This document shows, in pieces, positions 54,456 through 63,730 of a stretch of 64,000 nt of DNA (its first letter is position 1; each line of letters starts with the position of its first letter). Both the position numbers and the translations under genes were made by a program. Under the pieces are notes generated by a model. That model saw only the letters and a list, made by a program, of their open reading frames with translations. It made no database searches and was not told the origin of the DNA. This stretch comes from Methylacidiphilum caldifontis (GTDB taxonomy: Bacteria; Verrucomicrobiota; Verrucomicrobiia; Methylacidiphilales; Methylacidiphilaceae): assembly GCF_017310505.1 (NCBI RefSeq), contig NZ_CP065957.1, forward strand, positions 1,302,001 to 1,366,000, given 5' to 3'.

Positions 54456-55604
54456 ATGATAGCTGTTTTATTTTTCGTTTCTTGTCTTCTTTTTCTACCT
54501 AGCATTTGTCTTTATGGTCAAGTCGAAGTGACCGGTGGAAAAGTAAGAGTTTTTTTAGGCCATTTCCAAGGTAAAGACGCTGAAAGTTGCCGTAAAATCA
54601 TTTCAAAAGACCTACTTCAAACCCTTCTTATTGATGTCAGTTCAGAAGAAAGCGAACGTTACGAGATCAACGCTCATCTTACCGATAAAGTTCTTGAAGG
54701 CAGTCTGCTCGATAAAGTCAAAAAAACCGAACTCATTCACAAAAGCTTTTCTGGAGGAGATTTGCGCCAGTCTTCACACCTTTTTTCAGATGCCATTTTA
54801 GAGACCTTAACGGGTATAAAAGGTTTTTCAAGCTGTAAAATTGCTTTCATATCTTCCGAAACGGGTTTTAAAGAGCTTTACATTATGGATATGGATGGAG
54901 CGGGTCTAGCCCGACTAACGGCTGACAAGACCATTAGTGCCCATCCTCGATGGAGCCACGATCGTTCGATGATTGCCTATACCTCCTATAAAAGTGGATA
55001 CCCCGACGTTTACATCATCAAACTGGCTAAGCATTCTAGAATCCGATTTTCCTTTTTCCCTGGAGTTAATTCCGGTGCTTGCTTTTCTCCCGACGACAAA
55101 AGCTTAGCTCTTACCTTGAGCAAAGACGGAAACCCTGAAATTTATATCATGGATTTAGAGGGAGGAACTCCCCGACAACTGACACAAAATAGAGCGACCA
55201 ATACTTCTCCTTGTTGGTCTCCAGACGGCAAGCAGATCGTCTATACTTCAGATGAAAGAGGTAGCATTCAACTCTTTGTTATTCCTGCTGAAGGAGGTCA
55301 TCCCAAAAGATTAATTACGGGCAATACTTATAGTTCTGAGCCTGATTGGTCAGCCGATGGCCAAAAAATAGCTTTTAGTGCAAGAATAGGGGGGCAATTT
55401 CAAGTCGGCGTATACAACTTGAGCACCAATCAAGCCTCTATTCTTACCACTCAAGGAGGAGAAGACCCTTCTTGGACCCCCAACTCCAGGCACTTGGTTT
55501 ATGCTTCAGAAGGTTCTCTTTATTTAATGGATACGGTGAGCAGGCAAACCACTAAACTTAACTGTGAACTTAAAAATTGCAGTCAGCCTTCCGTTTCTCC
55601 TTAA
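54456..55604 (+). CDS. tolB: TolB-type beta-propeller protein
   Basis: A 382-residue exported protein. A signal peptide (ending CLYGQ) is followed by a TolB N-terminal domain (~20-125), then a six-bladed propeller of WD40-like beta repeats. Typical repeats are KELYIMDMDGAGLARLT, NPEIYIMDLEGGTPRQLT, SPCWSPDGKQIVYTSDE and EPDWSADGQKIAFSA. TolB binds Pal and TolA in the periplasm to help outer-membrane constriction at division. Confidence 0.93.
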   Translation: MIAVLFFVSCLLFLPSICLYGQVEVTGGKVRVFLGHFQGKDAESCRKIISKDLLQTLLIDVSSEESERYEINAHLTDKVLEGSLLDKVKKTELIHKSFSGGDLRQSSHLFSDAILETLTGIKGFSSCKIAFISSETGFKELYIMDMDGAGLARLTADKTISAHPRWSHDRSMIAYTSYKSGYPDVYIIKLAKHSRIRFSFFPGVNSGACFSPDDKSLALTLSKDGNPEIYIMDLEGGTPRQLTQNRATNTSPCWSPDGKQIVYTSDERGSIQLFVIPAEGGHPKRLITGNTYSSEPDWSADGQKIAFSARIGGQFQVGVYNLSTNQASILTTQGGEDPSWTPNSRHLVYASEGSLYLMDTVSRQTTKLNCELKNCSQPSVSP

Positions 55605-55708
55605 CCTAAAAAACTATCTTTTCCCTTTACAATTTTAGCTGCTTAGAAATAAAAATCTTAAAAACTTTAAATGGATCATCCTTAATCCTTTTTATCTCGT
55701 AGTCAACT

Positions 55709-56251
55709 ATGAAAAAGAAAAGCCACCCGTTGAAGTTAAATGCCCTGCGCATTCTTCTTTTTTTTTCCTTCACCTTTATTGTCATCAGTAGCCTTGGTTG
55801 CGCCAAACATCCCAAAGGCAAAGAAAAACCAGCACCTGAAGAGGAAACTTTAGAAAGCTCTCCATTACCGAGCAGAGGAGAATTTAATCCTGATTTTGAT
55901 GTCGATTATTCGCCTTTAAAAGAAGAGATTATTTATTTTGCCTTTGACAGCGCCGCTATTCCAGGAAGTGAACGAGGAAAAATTGAAAAGATAGCCGACT
56001 GGATGAACCAACATCCTCAAACATCCATACTCCTCGCTGGCCATTGTGATGAGAGAGGGACCGAAGAATACAACCGGGGGCTTGGAGAAAGAAGAGCAAT
56101 TGCTGTAAGAGAATATCTTGTAGGACTAGGTATTTCACCTGAAAAAATCCATACGATTTCATATGGGAAAGATCGTCCTATAGCCATAGGACATACAGAG
56201 GCCGATTATGCAAGAAATCGAAGAGTCGAAACCGGGGTAATTCGCAAATAA
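55709..56251 (+). CDS. pal: Pal, peptidoglycan-associated OmpA-type lipoprotein
   Basis: A 180-residue lipoprotein: signal peptide with lipobox ISSLGC (Cys31), a short linker and an OmpA domain. The peptidoglycan-binding region includes IIYFAFDSAAIPG, LLAGHCDERGTEEYNRGLGE and RRAIAVREYLVGLGI, with the final AEADYARNRRVE-type block EADYARNRRVETGV. It anchors the outer membrane to the wall and completes the Tol-Pal set. Confidence 0.94.
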   Translation: MKKKSHPLKLNALRILLFFSFTFIVISSLGCAKHPKGKEKPAPEEETLESSPLPSRGEFNPDFDVDYSPLKEEIIYFAFDSAAIPGSERGKIEKIADWMNQHPQTSILLAGHCDERGTEEYNRGLGERRAIAVREYLVGLGISPEKIHTISYGKDRPIAIGHTEADYARNRRVETGVIRK

Positions 56252-56308
56252 GCTTGTTTAATTGAAAAGAATTTTACTTACCCTCACTTCTGAATTCTAT
56301 TTCGATTA

Positions 56309-57673
56309 ATGCAAGAATTATTCGAGTGGTATCCTAACAATACCGAACAGCTTATCAGTCCCACTGCACCTCTTGCAACAAAAATGCGGCCAACAACCCT
56401 TGAAGAGTTGGTTGGCCAGGATGATATTCTGTTACCCGGAAAGCCCCTAAGAAGGCTCATTGATGCAGATAGAATACAGTCTTTAATTTTCTACGGCCCT
56501 CCCGGAACAGGAAAAACAACATTGGCTGAAATTATCGCCAAAAAAACAAAGAGTTTTTTTGAAAGATTAAACGCTGTAGAAGCAGGGGTATCAGAGATAA
56601 GAAAGGTTCTTAGCCAAGCTACCCTGCGATGGAAAAAAGAAAAAAGATATACACTTTTGTTTATTGATGAAATTCATCGGTTCAACAAATCTCAGCAAGA
56701 TGTTCTGCTTCCTGAATTAGAAACAGGAATCATAAAATTCATAGGGGCAACAACCCATAATCCTTGTTTTTACTTGACCGCCCCCCTTTTGTCTCGATCC
56801 CATCTCTTTGAATTTAAACCTCTATCAAAAACATCCTTAGAAAGCTTGCTCTTTCGCGCTTTGAGTGACAAAGAAAGAGGGCTTGGAAACTATGAAGTGA
56901 GTATTGACCCAGAAGCAAAAGAGCTTTTGTTGAATGTATCTGAAGGAGATGCTCGACGGCTTCTGAATTATTTGGAGATAGCTGTTCTTTCTTCTCTTCA
57001 AGAGAACAAGCAGGCCTCGATTACCATTAGAGTTGAAACAATCCAAAATCTGCTCCAGAAAAAAATTCCCCGCTACGATCGCGCTGAAGACGAACATTAC
57101 GACACCATTTCAGCTTTTATTAAATCTGTACGAGGCAGTGATCCCGACTCGGCTCTTTATTGGCTAGCCAAGATGATTTCTGCCGGTGAGGACCCAAGGT
57201 TCATTGCTCGCAGACTCGTCATCCTCTCAACTGAAGACATCGGCCTGGCTAATCCAGAGGGACTAGCTGTTGCTGTAGCTGCCTTTGATGCGATAGAAAA
57301 AATAGGGATGCCAGAAGGAAGAATTCCACTTGCTTTTGCTACCCTATACTTGGCTTTATCCCCCAAGAGCAATTCGGCCTATCAAGCCATTGAAAAAGCT
57401 ATGGAATGGATAAACAACAAAGAAAGAGTCGAAGTTCCCCAAGCATTAAAAGACAGTCATTATTCGGGAGCAAAAAAACTGGGCAAGGGAGTAGGTTATC
57501 TTTACAGTCATAATTTTAAAGAGGCCGTAAGCCCCCAACTCTATGGAATAGAGCCAGGAACTTTTTATTCCCCTACAGATCATGGAAAAGAAAAGGAATT
57601 CAAAGAAAGACTACAATATATTAAACAATTAAGAATAAAACAACAAACCAACTCCCAATCTTCGCAATCATGA
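56309..57673 (+). CDS. rarA: Replication-associated recombination protein RarA (MgsA)
   Basis: A clamp-loader-like AAA+ ATPase of 454 residues acting at stalled forks. It has PLATKMRPTTLEELVGQDDI, Walker A FYGPPGTGKTTLAEII, the NAVEAGVSEIRKV block, Walker B TLLFIDEIHRFNKSQQDVLLP, sensor FIGATTHNP and the MgsA C-terminal domain (SVRGSDPDSALYWLAKMISAGEDP, then SPKSNSAYQAIEKA). Complete and of usual length. It lies 57 nt after pal and 52 nt before the VWA gene. Confidence 0.95.
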   Translation: MQELFEWYPNNTEQLISPTAPLATKMRPTTLEELVGQDDILLPGKPLRRLIDADRIQSLIFYGPPGTGKTTLAEIIAKKTKSFFERLNAVEAGVSEIRKVLSQATLRWKKEKRYTLLFIDEIHRFNKSQQDVLLPELETGIIKFIGATTHNPCFYLTAPLLSRSHLFEFKPLSKTSLESLLFRALSDKERGLGNYEVSIDPEAKELLLNVSEGDARRLLNYLEIAVLSSLQENKQASITIRVETIQNLLQKKIPRYDRAEDEHYDTISAFIKSVRGSDPDSALYWLAKMISAGEDPRFIARRLVILSTEDIGLANPEGLAVAVAAFDAIEKIGMPEGRIPLAFATLYLALSPKSNSAYQAIEKAMEWINNKERVEVPQALKDSHYSGAKKLGKGVGYLYSHNFKEAVSPQLYGIEPGTFYSPTDHGKEKEFKERLQYIKQLRIKQQTNSQSSQS

Positions 57674-57725
57674 CGGCCGCATTTTCTTCCTTCTACCGGA
57701 TTCTTTCAAAAATGATGCAGTTCTT

Positions 57726-58748
57726 ATGAATTTAATGAGTCCTCAATTGCTTTTAGGTTTGCTTTTCTTACCCCTTATTCTTTTTCTTTTTTATCGCAAA
57801 AATGTACAAGCAAAGGCCACGTTCAGTCATCTTTTTAAAGTTTTTTTTTCGCCCAAGGGTATCGAGTTAAAAAAACAAGAAAAAAAACAAGCCTCTTTGC
57901 CATGGTTATTCCTTGCATCCTCTATTCTTTTCTTTATCGCCCTGTCTCGACCGCAATGGGGAAAGTCAGAAGTTGAACTGCTAGAGTCAAACATCGATTA
58001 TCTTGTCGCTCTAGATGTTTCCAAAAGTATGTTAGCTGAGGACATCGTTCCTACTCGATTAGATAGAGCAAAGCTGCTCGCTACAAATTTCATCTCTAAG
58101 CTCCATGGTGAAAGAGTGGGTTTGCTCGCTTTTACAAAAAACGCTTTTATTGAAGCTCCTTTATCCACTGATTATGAGCTTTTAGAAGAAATTCTTACAG
58201 AACTTTCGCCCAACGATTTTCCCAATGAGGGAACGAATTTTGCTGCGATGCTGGATGAAGCGCTGCAGTTTTTTTCTTCCAATGAAAAAGCTAAAAATAT
58301 GCTTATTCTATTAAGCGATGGTGAAGATCATGGGGGAGGATGGCAACAAAAACTAGCTGAGTTCAAAAAAGAGTCTATCCAGGTATTATCTATTGGCATT
58401 GGAGCTTCCCATGGGGCGGTTATAAGAAATCCCAATGGTTCTCTTTATAGAGATTATAAAGGACAGCCCATTGTCACAATTTTTAATCCGGCTTCCCTTG
58501 AATTTATTGCCCGTTCTACGGGCGGAGTTTATATCCAGGCGGATAAATACTTTGACATCTCAACCGTTGTAGAGGGCATGATAAAAAATCCAGGATATAC
58601 AAAACGTAAAGAAAAAATGAAAACTCATGCAGAAAAATATACTTATTTTCTTTTGCCCGCCATCGTATTGGCATTAGCCAGTTTTTTGTTCGAATTTCCT
58701 TTATATGAAAATCGCGAGGTTAAGCTTGGGTCAAAAGATAAGTCTTAA
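57726..58748 (+). CDS. VWA-domain protein of the BatA/BatB type
   Basis: A 340-residue membrane protein: N-terminal BatA-like helices (5-24 and 60-75), a von Willebrand A domain with the MIDAS motif DVSKSM (Asp97, Ser99, Ser101), the threonine site PLSTDYELL, LLSDGEDHGG, and a C-terminal helix (FLLPAIVLALASFLFEF). Bat proteins (Bacteroides aerotolerance) act in the envelope and often follow MoxR ATPase genes; no moxR is in this window. It overlaps the next gene by 44 nt. Confidence 0.87.
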   Translation: MNLMSPQLLLGLLFLPLILFLFYRKNVQAKATFSHLFKVFFSPKGIELKKQEKKQASLPWLFLASSILFFIALSRPQWGKSEVELLESNIDYLVALDVSKSMLAEDIVPTRLDRAKLLATNFISKLHGERVGLLAFTKNAFIEAPLSTDYELLEEILTELSPNDFPNEGTNFAAMLDEALQFFSSNEKAKNMLILLSDGEDHGGGWQQKLAEFKKESIQVLSIGIGASHGAVIRNPNGSLYRDYKGQPIVTIFNPASLEFIARSTGGVYIQADKYFDISTVVEGMIKNPGYTKRKEKMKTHAEKYTYFLLPAIVLALASFLFEFPLYENREVKLGSKDKS

Positions 58749-59445
58749 GAGGATTCTCCCTTTTTTTGTTTTCTTTTTGTATCTTTCTTTTACTTCAGCA
58801 AAGGGAGAAGAAATAGAAAGTTTCATAAACAAAATAGATGAGTTTAGTAAAAAGTCAGAATTAAGCAAGGAAGACTGTCTATCCATTGCTCAATCGACTA
58901 TCGATTTAGGGAAAAAAAACCAGATTCCCCCAGGAGTTATTGAAGATGGAATAAAAGCCGTAGAGCTAGGCAAAAGATTGGATCCACACTTTGCTCCATG
59001 GGAAGACTATCTCCAAGAACTCTTAAGACTTCTTAAAGAAAATTCTTCTTCAGCTTCCTCAAACAAAAACAAAAAAGAAGGGCAGAGTCGGGAAGGCATG
59101 CAAGAGATGTCTTCCTTCGAACCTAACTTCAGAAAAGGAACATTGAATTCCATATCAAATCCGAGTGATCCTCGAAATCTAACTGGAAATAAACATTCTT
59201 CCTCTTTGAATTCTTTGATCAAAGAACAGAAAAAAGAAAAACTGCTTTATGCACCAAAAAACTCTTCTTCTTCCTCTACGGAAAATCCGTCTGAAACTAA
59301 TCAAAACCAAAGTAGCGAACATTTTGAATGGGCAATAAAATTAAGGCAGATTAAGCAGTTGGATAGCCCCTCAACATTCTTTAAAAGGATGCGTCAAATA
59401 GAAAGTGAGACAAATGAAACTTTTTGGGAAGATCCAGATTGGTAA
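58705..59445 (+). CDS. Exported low-complexity protein in Bat cluster (BatC-like position)
   Basis: A 246-residue protein with a signal peptide (RILPFFVFFLYLSFTSAKG), an N-terminal helical domain to about residue 110 and a long Ser/Asn/Lys-rich disordered part. It ends with a short tail WAIKLRQIKQLDSPSTFFKR and acidic WEDPDW. The family is not recognised; the position between the VWA and BatD genes matches BatC, a small TPR protein, but TPR repeats are not clear. The first ATG overlaps the VWA gene by 44 nt; a later start is possible. Confidence 0.6.
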   Translation: MKIARLSLGQKISLKRILPFFVFFLYLSFTSAKGEEIESFINKIDEFSKKSELSKEDCLSIAQSTIDLGKKNQIPPGVIEDGIKAVELGKRLDPHFAPWEDYLQELLRLLKENSSSASSNKNKKEGQSREGMQEMSSFEPNFRKGTLNSISNPSDPRNLTGNKHSSSLNSLIKEQKKEKLLYAPKNSSSSSTENPSETNQNQSSEHFEWAIKLRQIKQLDSPSTFFKRMRQIESETNETFWEDPDW

Positions 59446-62170
59446 TCAACTGCTGGATTTTCCTTCTCTTTTGCTTACCTTGCTGATCTTTTTTGGGTGT
59501 GTCTTAAGGGCAATGGCCTTTTCGGTTCATTGGCTTCCGATAAGCGAAAAAATCGAAGTGGGAAAAGAAAGTCATCTTTCCCTTTTGTTTGAAGATTGCT
59601 TGCCTCAAGAAGAAGTAAGACCCCCTAAAATTTCATTTTTGGAATTTGGGGATCCCGTCGTAAATCGGGTTGGCCATTCCCATTTAATATATGAGTTTCC
59701 TGTAATTGCCCAACAAGCTGGCAATTACATTATTCCCCCTTTCTTAATCGCCACCGATCATGGACTTATTGAAGCCGCTCCGATGTCCTTAAATGTAACC
59801 GAAGAGAAATTTTTTGCTCTTCCAGCAGATGCTATAGATGCCCGCGTCATTGTTCCACAAGGAATATTGTGGATAGGCCAGCCTTTTGCTATCGAGTACA
59901 GACTTCTTGCGCATTCAGGAACATTTTTGGACATTACGAGTCAGCCAGAATGGAACCCGAAAGATTTTTTGGCCAACAGGTGGGGCAAACCTCAAAGAAT
60001 CGTCTTAAATTCCAACGGTTCTTATGCCAGTGGGTTACGTTATACGACAACTCTTCTTCCTCTCAAATCGGGAAAGATCGTTTTACCTTCAATCACTCAG
60101 CAGCTGACTTTAGAAATTGAAAGATTAGGTCATGGCCTTTTCTCTCAACCTCTTGTAAAAGCGATTAGGGCTACAACCGAACCAAAAACAATTGAAATTT
60201 CTCCTTTACCCGCTCCAATCCCCAAAGATTTTTCTGAAGCTATTGGCAACTTCAAACTCTCTTGCAAGGTTAATCCCATTGATGCTGTTCAAGGTGAACC
60301 CATATCGATAACTATAAAAATAGAAGGTATAGGCAATTGGGCTGTTCCCTGGAAACTCAAGGATTTTCCAGAATGTAAAGGTTTGAGAATAATTAATTCA
60401 AAACCTTTCCGTCAAATTGATCCTGAATCTCTATTTAATGGGGTTTTAAAAATGGAATTAGTCCTCATCCCTGATATATACGGAGAAATAGACATTCCTT
60501 CTTATTCTTTTACCTATTTTGACACTACACTGGGTGAATATCAAACTTTAAAATCAGACCCCTTCCACATTTCTATAAAAAAATCTTCCTCTACAGTGGA
60601 ATTAGCAGATAATAAACAAAATGAGTCGTTGAATAATCTTTCTTTAACTAATCCTGGATATCCTCGGGATATGATGCCTATAGGACCTCTTTTTGGATCT
60701 ACAACCGGCTTAGCTCCCTTTTCCCCTTATGCAATTGGGGAAGAAGCCATTCTATTGACAAGCCTATTTCTTATACTATGGATCTATCTTTCTTGGGAAA
60801 AGGCATCCTGCGATCCAGCGATTACCAAGAAAAAAAGGGCAGCTCTTTCTTTAAAGCTTACGGCACAGTCCCTAGCTAAAGTAAAAACTGCTGAAGAATT
60901 ATATCAAATCATGCTTCTTTGGCAGAAAGCGTTCAAAGAATTTTGGGAAATTCCTCATGCTTTTCCTGACGAAAACATAATTGAAAAACAACTCGTCAAT
61001 CGATTTCCTAGAAATCTTACCCTGGCAAAAAAGTGGATATCCCTTTGGCATGAATCACAGCTCTGTTTGTATAGTCCAACTCTTTCGCCCTCTTCTCAAT
61101 GGATTAATGATGCCCTGGAGCTTGCAAGAAAACTTCCAAGGGTCACCCCCCCTATAAAAGCAATTTTTAGCCCATCCAATCTTTTCCCTTTTTTCCTCTA
61201 CGCTGCTCTTTTCTTTACTTTTGTTTTAATACCCTTTAAGAATAACCCCATATTTTGTTCTCCTGCAAGACAAGAGCTCTCAGACTCAGGCAGATTTCCT
61301 TTTTTTATCCCTCTAAAAGATAACCCTAGTAGAAAACAACTCACCGCTCCTCTTTATTTTGCCCATTCCAACCTCTTCTGCCCAATATATTCTTTGTTTG
61401 GATCCTTGGCCCGTTTTCCCTCAAGCGAGGAGGCAATTGCCGAATATCAAAACGGAGACTTTCCTAAAGCTGCAGAAACTTGGGGAAAAAAAGCTCTCCT
61501 TCAACCTTTAGATTGGAAAACAAGGAATAACCTTGGGTTAGTCTTTGCACAACAGGAACAATGGCCAAAAGCGCTTGGAGAATGGACAGCTGCTTTCTTG
61601 CTTGCACCTCGTGATCCTGTAGTGGCTTGGAACTTTAACTTGGCGTTAAGCAAAAATCCAGGGGCCGACATTCAACTTCTAACGCTAAGTAAAAAAAATT
61701 TATTAAATAAAATAAAGGCCTTTTTTTCACCTGGAGAATGGGAGAGAATAGTTTCCCTAAGCCTTTTTTCCCTTTTCTTCTTCTTTGGCTTAGCGCTTTT
61801 GAGCGCTTTTCGCAAAATCCCTCTACATTCTTTTGTTTTGATCGGGTTGATTATGTTTTCTACCCTAAGTTGTCTGTCTTTCTGGGAGTTTGTTTCCTAT
61901 GGAATTTTCACCGATCCTTTTTCTGGAATTATCGTGCAAGACAGTTTCATTCGTTCTGTTCCTACGGAAATCCAGCAACAGAATCTGCCTGTAAAAGCCG
62001 GTTCGGTTGTTAAAATTAAGAAAACCTATTTGGGATGGTATATGATTGAATTTATCAATGGCCAGAAAGGTTGGATCAGATCCCAAAATGTTACCCTTTT
62101 TTATAAGCCTCCTCAAGAATTAGCTCCACCTAAAGAAAAGCCTTTCTATCTTTCTATTTTTCCACCTTAA
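59414..62170 (+). CDS. BatD-like protein with TPR and C-terminal SH3 domain
   Basis: A 918-residue exported membrane protein. It starts with a signal-like helix, then BatD-type beta domains (about 30-430) with QAGNYIIPPFLIATDHGLIEA and GEPISITIKIEGIGNWAVPWKLKDFPECKGLRII. Helices lie near 440-460 and 595-615, then a TPR segment (~675-750: NLGLVFAQQEQWPKALGEWTAAF), two further helices (~780-830) and a bacterial SH3 domain (~850-900: VKAGSVVKIKKTYLGWYMIEF, then GWIRSQNV). This fuses BatD with a BatE-like part. The ATG at 59414 is preferred over a GTG at 59405. Confidence 0.83.
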   Translation: MKLFGKIQIGNQLLDFPSLLLTLLIFFGCVLRAMAFSVHWLPISEKIEVGKESHLSLLFEDCLPQEEVRPPKISFLEFGDPVVNRVGHSHLIYEFPVIAQQAGNYIIPPFLIATDHGLIEAAPMSLNVTEEKFFALPADAIDARVIVPQGILWIGQPFAIEYRLLAHSGTFLDITSQPEWNPKDFLANRWGKPQRIVLNSNGSYASGLRYTTTLLPLKSGKIVLPSITQQLTLEIERLGHGLFSQPLVKAIRATTEPKTIEISPLPAPIPKDFSEAIGNFKLSCKVNPIDAVQGEPISITIKIEGIGNWAVPWKLKDFPECKGLRIINSKPFRQIDPESLFNGVLKMELVLIPDIYGEIDIPSYSFTYFDTTLGEYQTLKSDPFHISIKKSSSTVELADNKQNESLNNLSLTNPGYPRDMMPIGPLFGSTTGLAPFSPYAIGEEAILLTSLFLILWIYLSWEKASCDPAITKKKRAALSLKLTAQSLAKVKTAEELYQIMLLWQKAFKEFWEIPHAFPDENIIEKQLVNRFPRNLTLAKKWISLWHESQLCLYSPTLSPSSQWINDALELARKLPRVTPPIKAIFSPSNLFPFFLYAALFFTFVLIPFKNNPIFCSPARQELSDSGRFPFFIPLKDNPSRKQLTAPLYFAHSNLFCPIYSLFGSLARFPSSEEAIAEYQNGDFPKAAETWGKKALLQPLDWKTRNNLGLVFAQQEQWPKALGEWTAAFLLAPRDPVVAWNFNLALSKNPGADIQLLTLSKKNLLNKIKAFFSPGEWERIVSLSLFSLFFFFGLALLSAFRKIPLHSFVLIGLIMFSTLSCLSFWEFVSYGIFTDPFSGIIVQDSFIRSVPTEIQQQNLPVKAGSVVKIKKTYLGWYMIEFINGQKGWIRSQNVTLFYKPPQELAPPKEKPFYLSIFPP

Positions 62171-62348
62171 GCACTTCAGAAGTTTCTCATTGCCTTCAAA
62201 AAAATTTGTAATAATTTTCCCTCATAAATCATCCAAAGGATTTGCTCTGAGTATAAATGAGAAACTCACAAATCCAATAAAACTGATTTACTTTTAAAAC
62301 TGAAGAAAAACAAAGCCTTAACCCTACCTATTCGATAAATAGGCAAAT

Positions 62349-63509
62349 TTAGTTCTTTTTTTCGTATTTTTCTAACTGCTCAACCACATTCCAAGCTACT
62401 TTTTTACAGTCGAAAAGAGTTTCTGCTAGATGATGGGCTTTCATTGAATGGAAAGAATAATCTTGTTCAATTTTATTTATGGCTTCAATCGCCTCGTCTA
62501 AAGAGTTAAATGAAAAAAGCCCTTCACCCGTGGGAATGATTTTTGACCATCCTGTATCTTGAATAACAGCAGGCTTTCCCATGGCCAGATAACACACGGT
62601 GCGATCACTAAACCAACCACTTTCACTTTGCCTATAGCCACTTTTGACAACGGAAAATTCTCCACGAGACTGCCCAATAAAATTCCTGTATTTGTCGAAA
62701 TCCGCAGCGATTGAAAAACTACTGATCATATCCCAATTTTTTGATAAAAACCGCTTGCGAATTTCATGATCATCTTGAAGATCAGAGGCGATTTGGAATC
62801 GGCTTCTCCCCTTATACCTTAGGGGAAGATCTATAAACTTGTCAAACTCAGCGGCCTTGTTACCATAAGTTTTCCCAGCCCATTTTACTTCTGGATAACC
62901 ACACCAATGAGTAATCGTTGACCATTCCATCCCTCCTTCTTTTTTAGGCCACCACTCCAAACAGACGGGAGGAAAAGTAGGATGCCATTTTATTCCTGTA
63001 AAAGGAACTTTTACATTGTCTTCTTTCAAGGTCAAACCCACAGAAAAATAAAGATCATGGCCTTCCAAATTCATATCGCATCCATACCCCTTGGCCCATA
63101 TCTGGGTAAAGCCCGGGTCCAAATCAAGATAAACCTTTTTTTTAAAAAGGGAGAGAAGAGAGCGGTTTCGTATCAATCCCGAAATATTTAAAAGAAAACG
63201 ACTCTCTTTAGCAAAAAGCAGGAATTTTTCTAAATGAGTTGTCGATCCATCAATAAATAGGGCAGAATGATCTTCAAAACCAAAACGGCAGAGAACACTT
63301 TCCCACTCTTTTAAACACAACTGAAGGGTCTGATCTCTTCCCAATGTTTTACTTTGGGGTAAGTCCTTAAGGGATAATTCTTCTAAAAGTCCGACCTCCC
63401 ATCCAAGCTTGCGAAATCCACATGCCCAATGGAGAAAAACAAAATGTATTCCGACAGAATAAAAAGGGTAACCTCCAATTCGACACCCCACTACAACTTT
63501 GTTTGCCAT
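62349..63509 (-). CDS. Glycosyltransferase-like protein
   Basis: A 386-residue soluble protein. The N-terminus has a Gly-rich start and HFVFLHWACGFRKLGWEVGLLEE, the C-terminal half SGWFSDRTVCYLAMGKPAVIQDTGW and GLFSFNSLDEAIEAINKIEQDY. These are arranged like the donor-binding domain of GT-B glycosyltransferases, where a glycine/acidic region precedes the EAL-type turn. No precise GT family can be given. It converges on the Bat cluster with a 178-nt gap. Confidence 0.6.
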   Translation of the reverse strand: MANKVVVGCRIGGYPFYSVGIHFVFLHWACGFRKLGWEVGLLEELSLKDLPQSKTLGRDQTLQLCLKEWESVLCRFGFEDHSALFIDGSTTHLEKFLLFAKESRFLLNISGLIRNRSLLSLFKKKVYLDLDPGFTQIWAKGYGCDMNLEGHDLYFSVGLTLKEDNVKVPFTGIKWHPTFPPVCLEWWPKKEGGMEWSTITHWCGYPEVKWAGKTYGNKAAEFDKFIDLPLRYKGRSRFQIASDLQDDHEIRKRFLSKNWDMISSFSIAADFDKYRNFIGQSRGEFSVVKSGYRQSESGWFSDRTVCYLAMGKPAVIQDTGWSKIIPTGEGLFSFNSLDEAIEAINKIEQDYSFHSMKAHHLAETLFDCKKVAWNVVEQLEKYEKKN

Positions 63510-63730
63510 GAATGATTTTAAGCTATTCTAGCCAATCTAACCGATTTAGCCTTTCCAATCCAGCTACTCAAACCGGGTTACCCCTTTATCATGATTCATC
63601 AAACTATAATAGCTTTTTTGTATATGTTATCTCGGCTCCATGCTAATAAGCTTTAAAAAAAATGCACAAAAGAAATAAATTTGATTCTTATCCAGATTAT
63701 TCAATTTTTAGCTATTTATCTTAATCCGCC

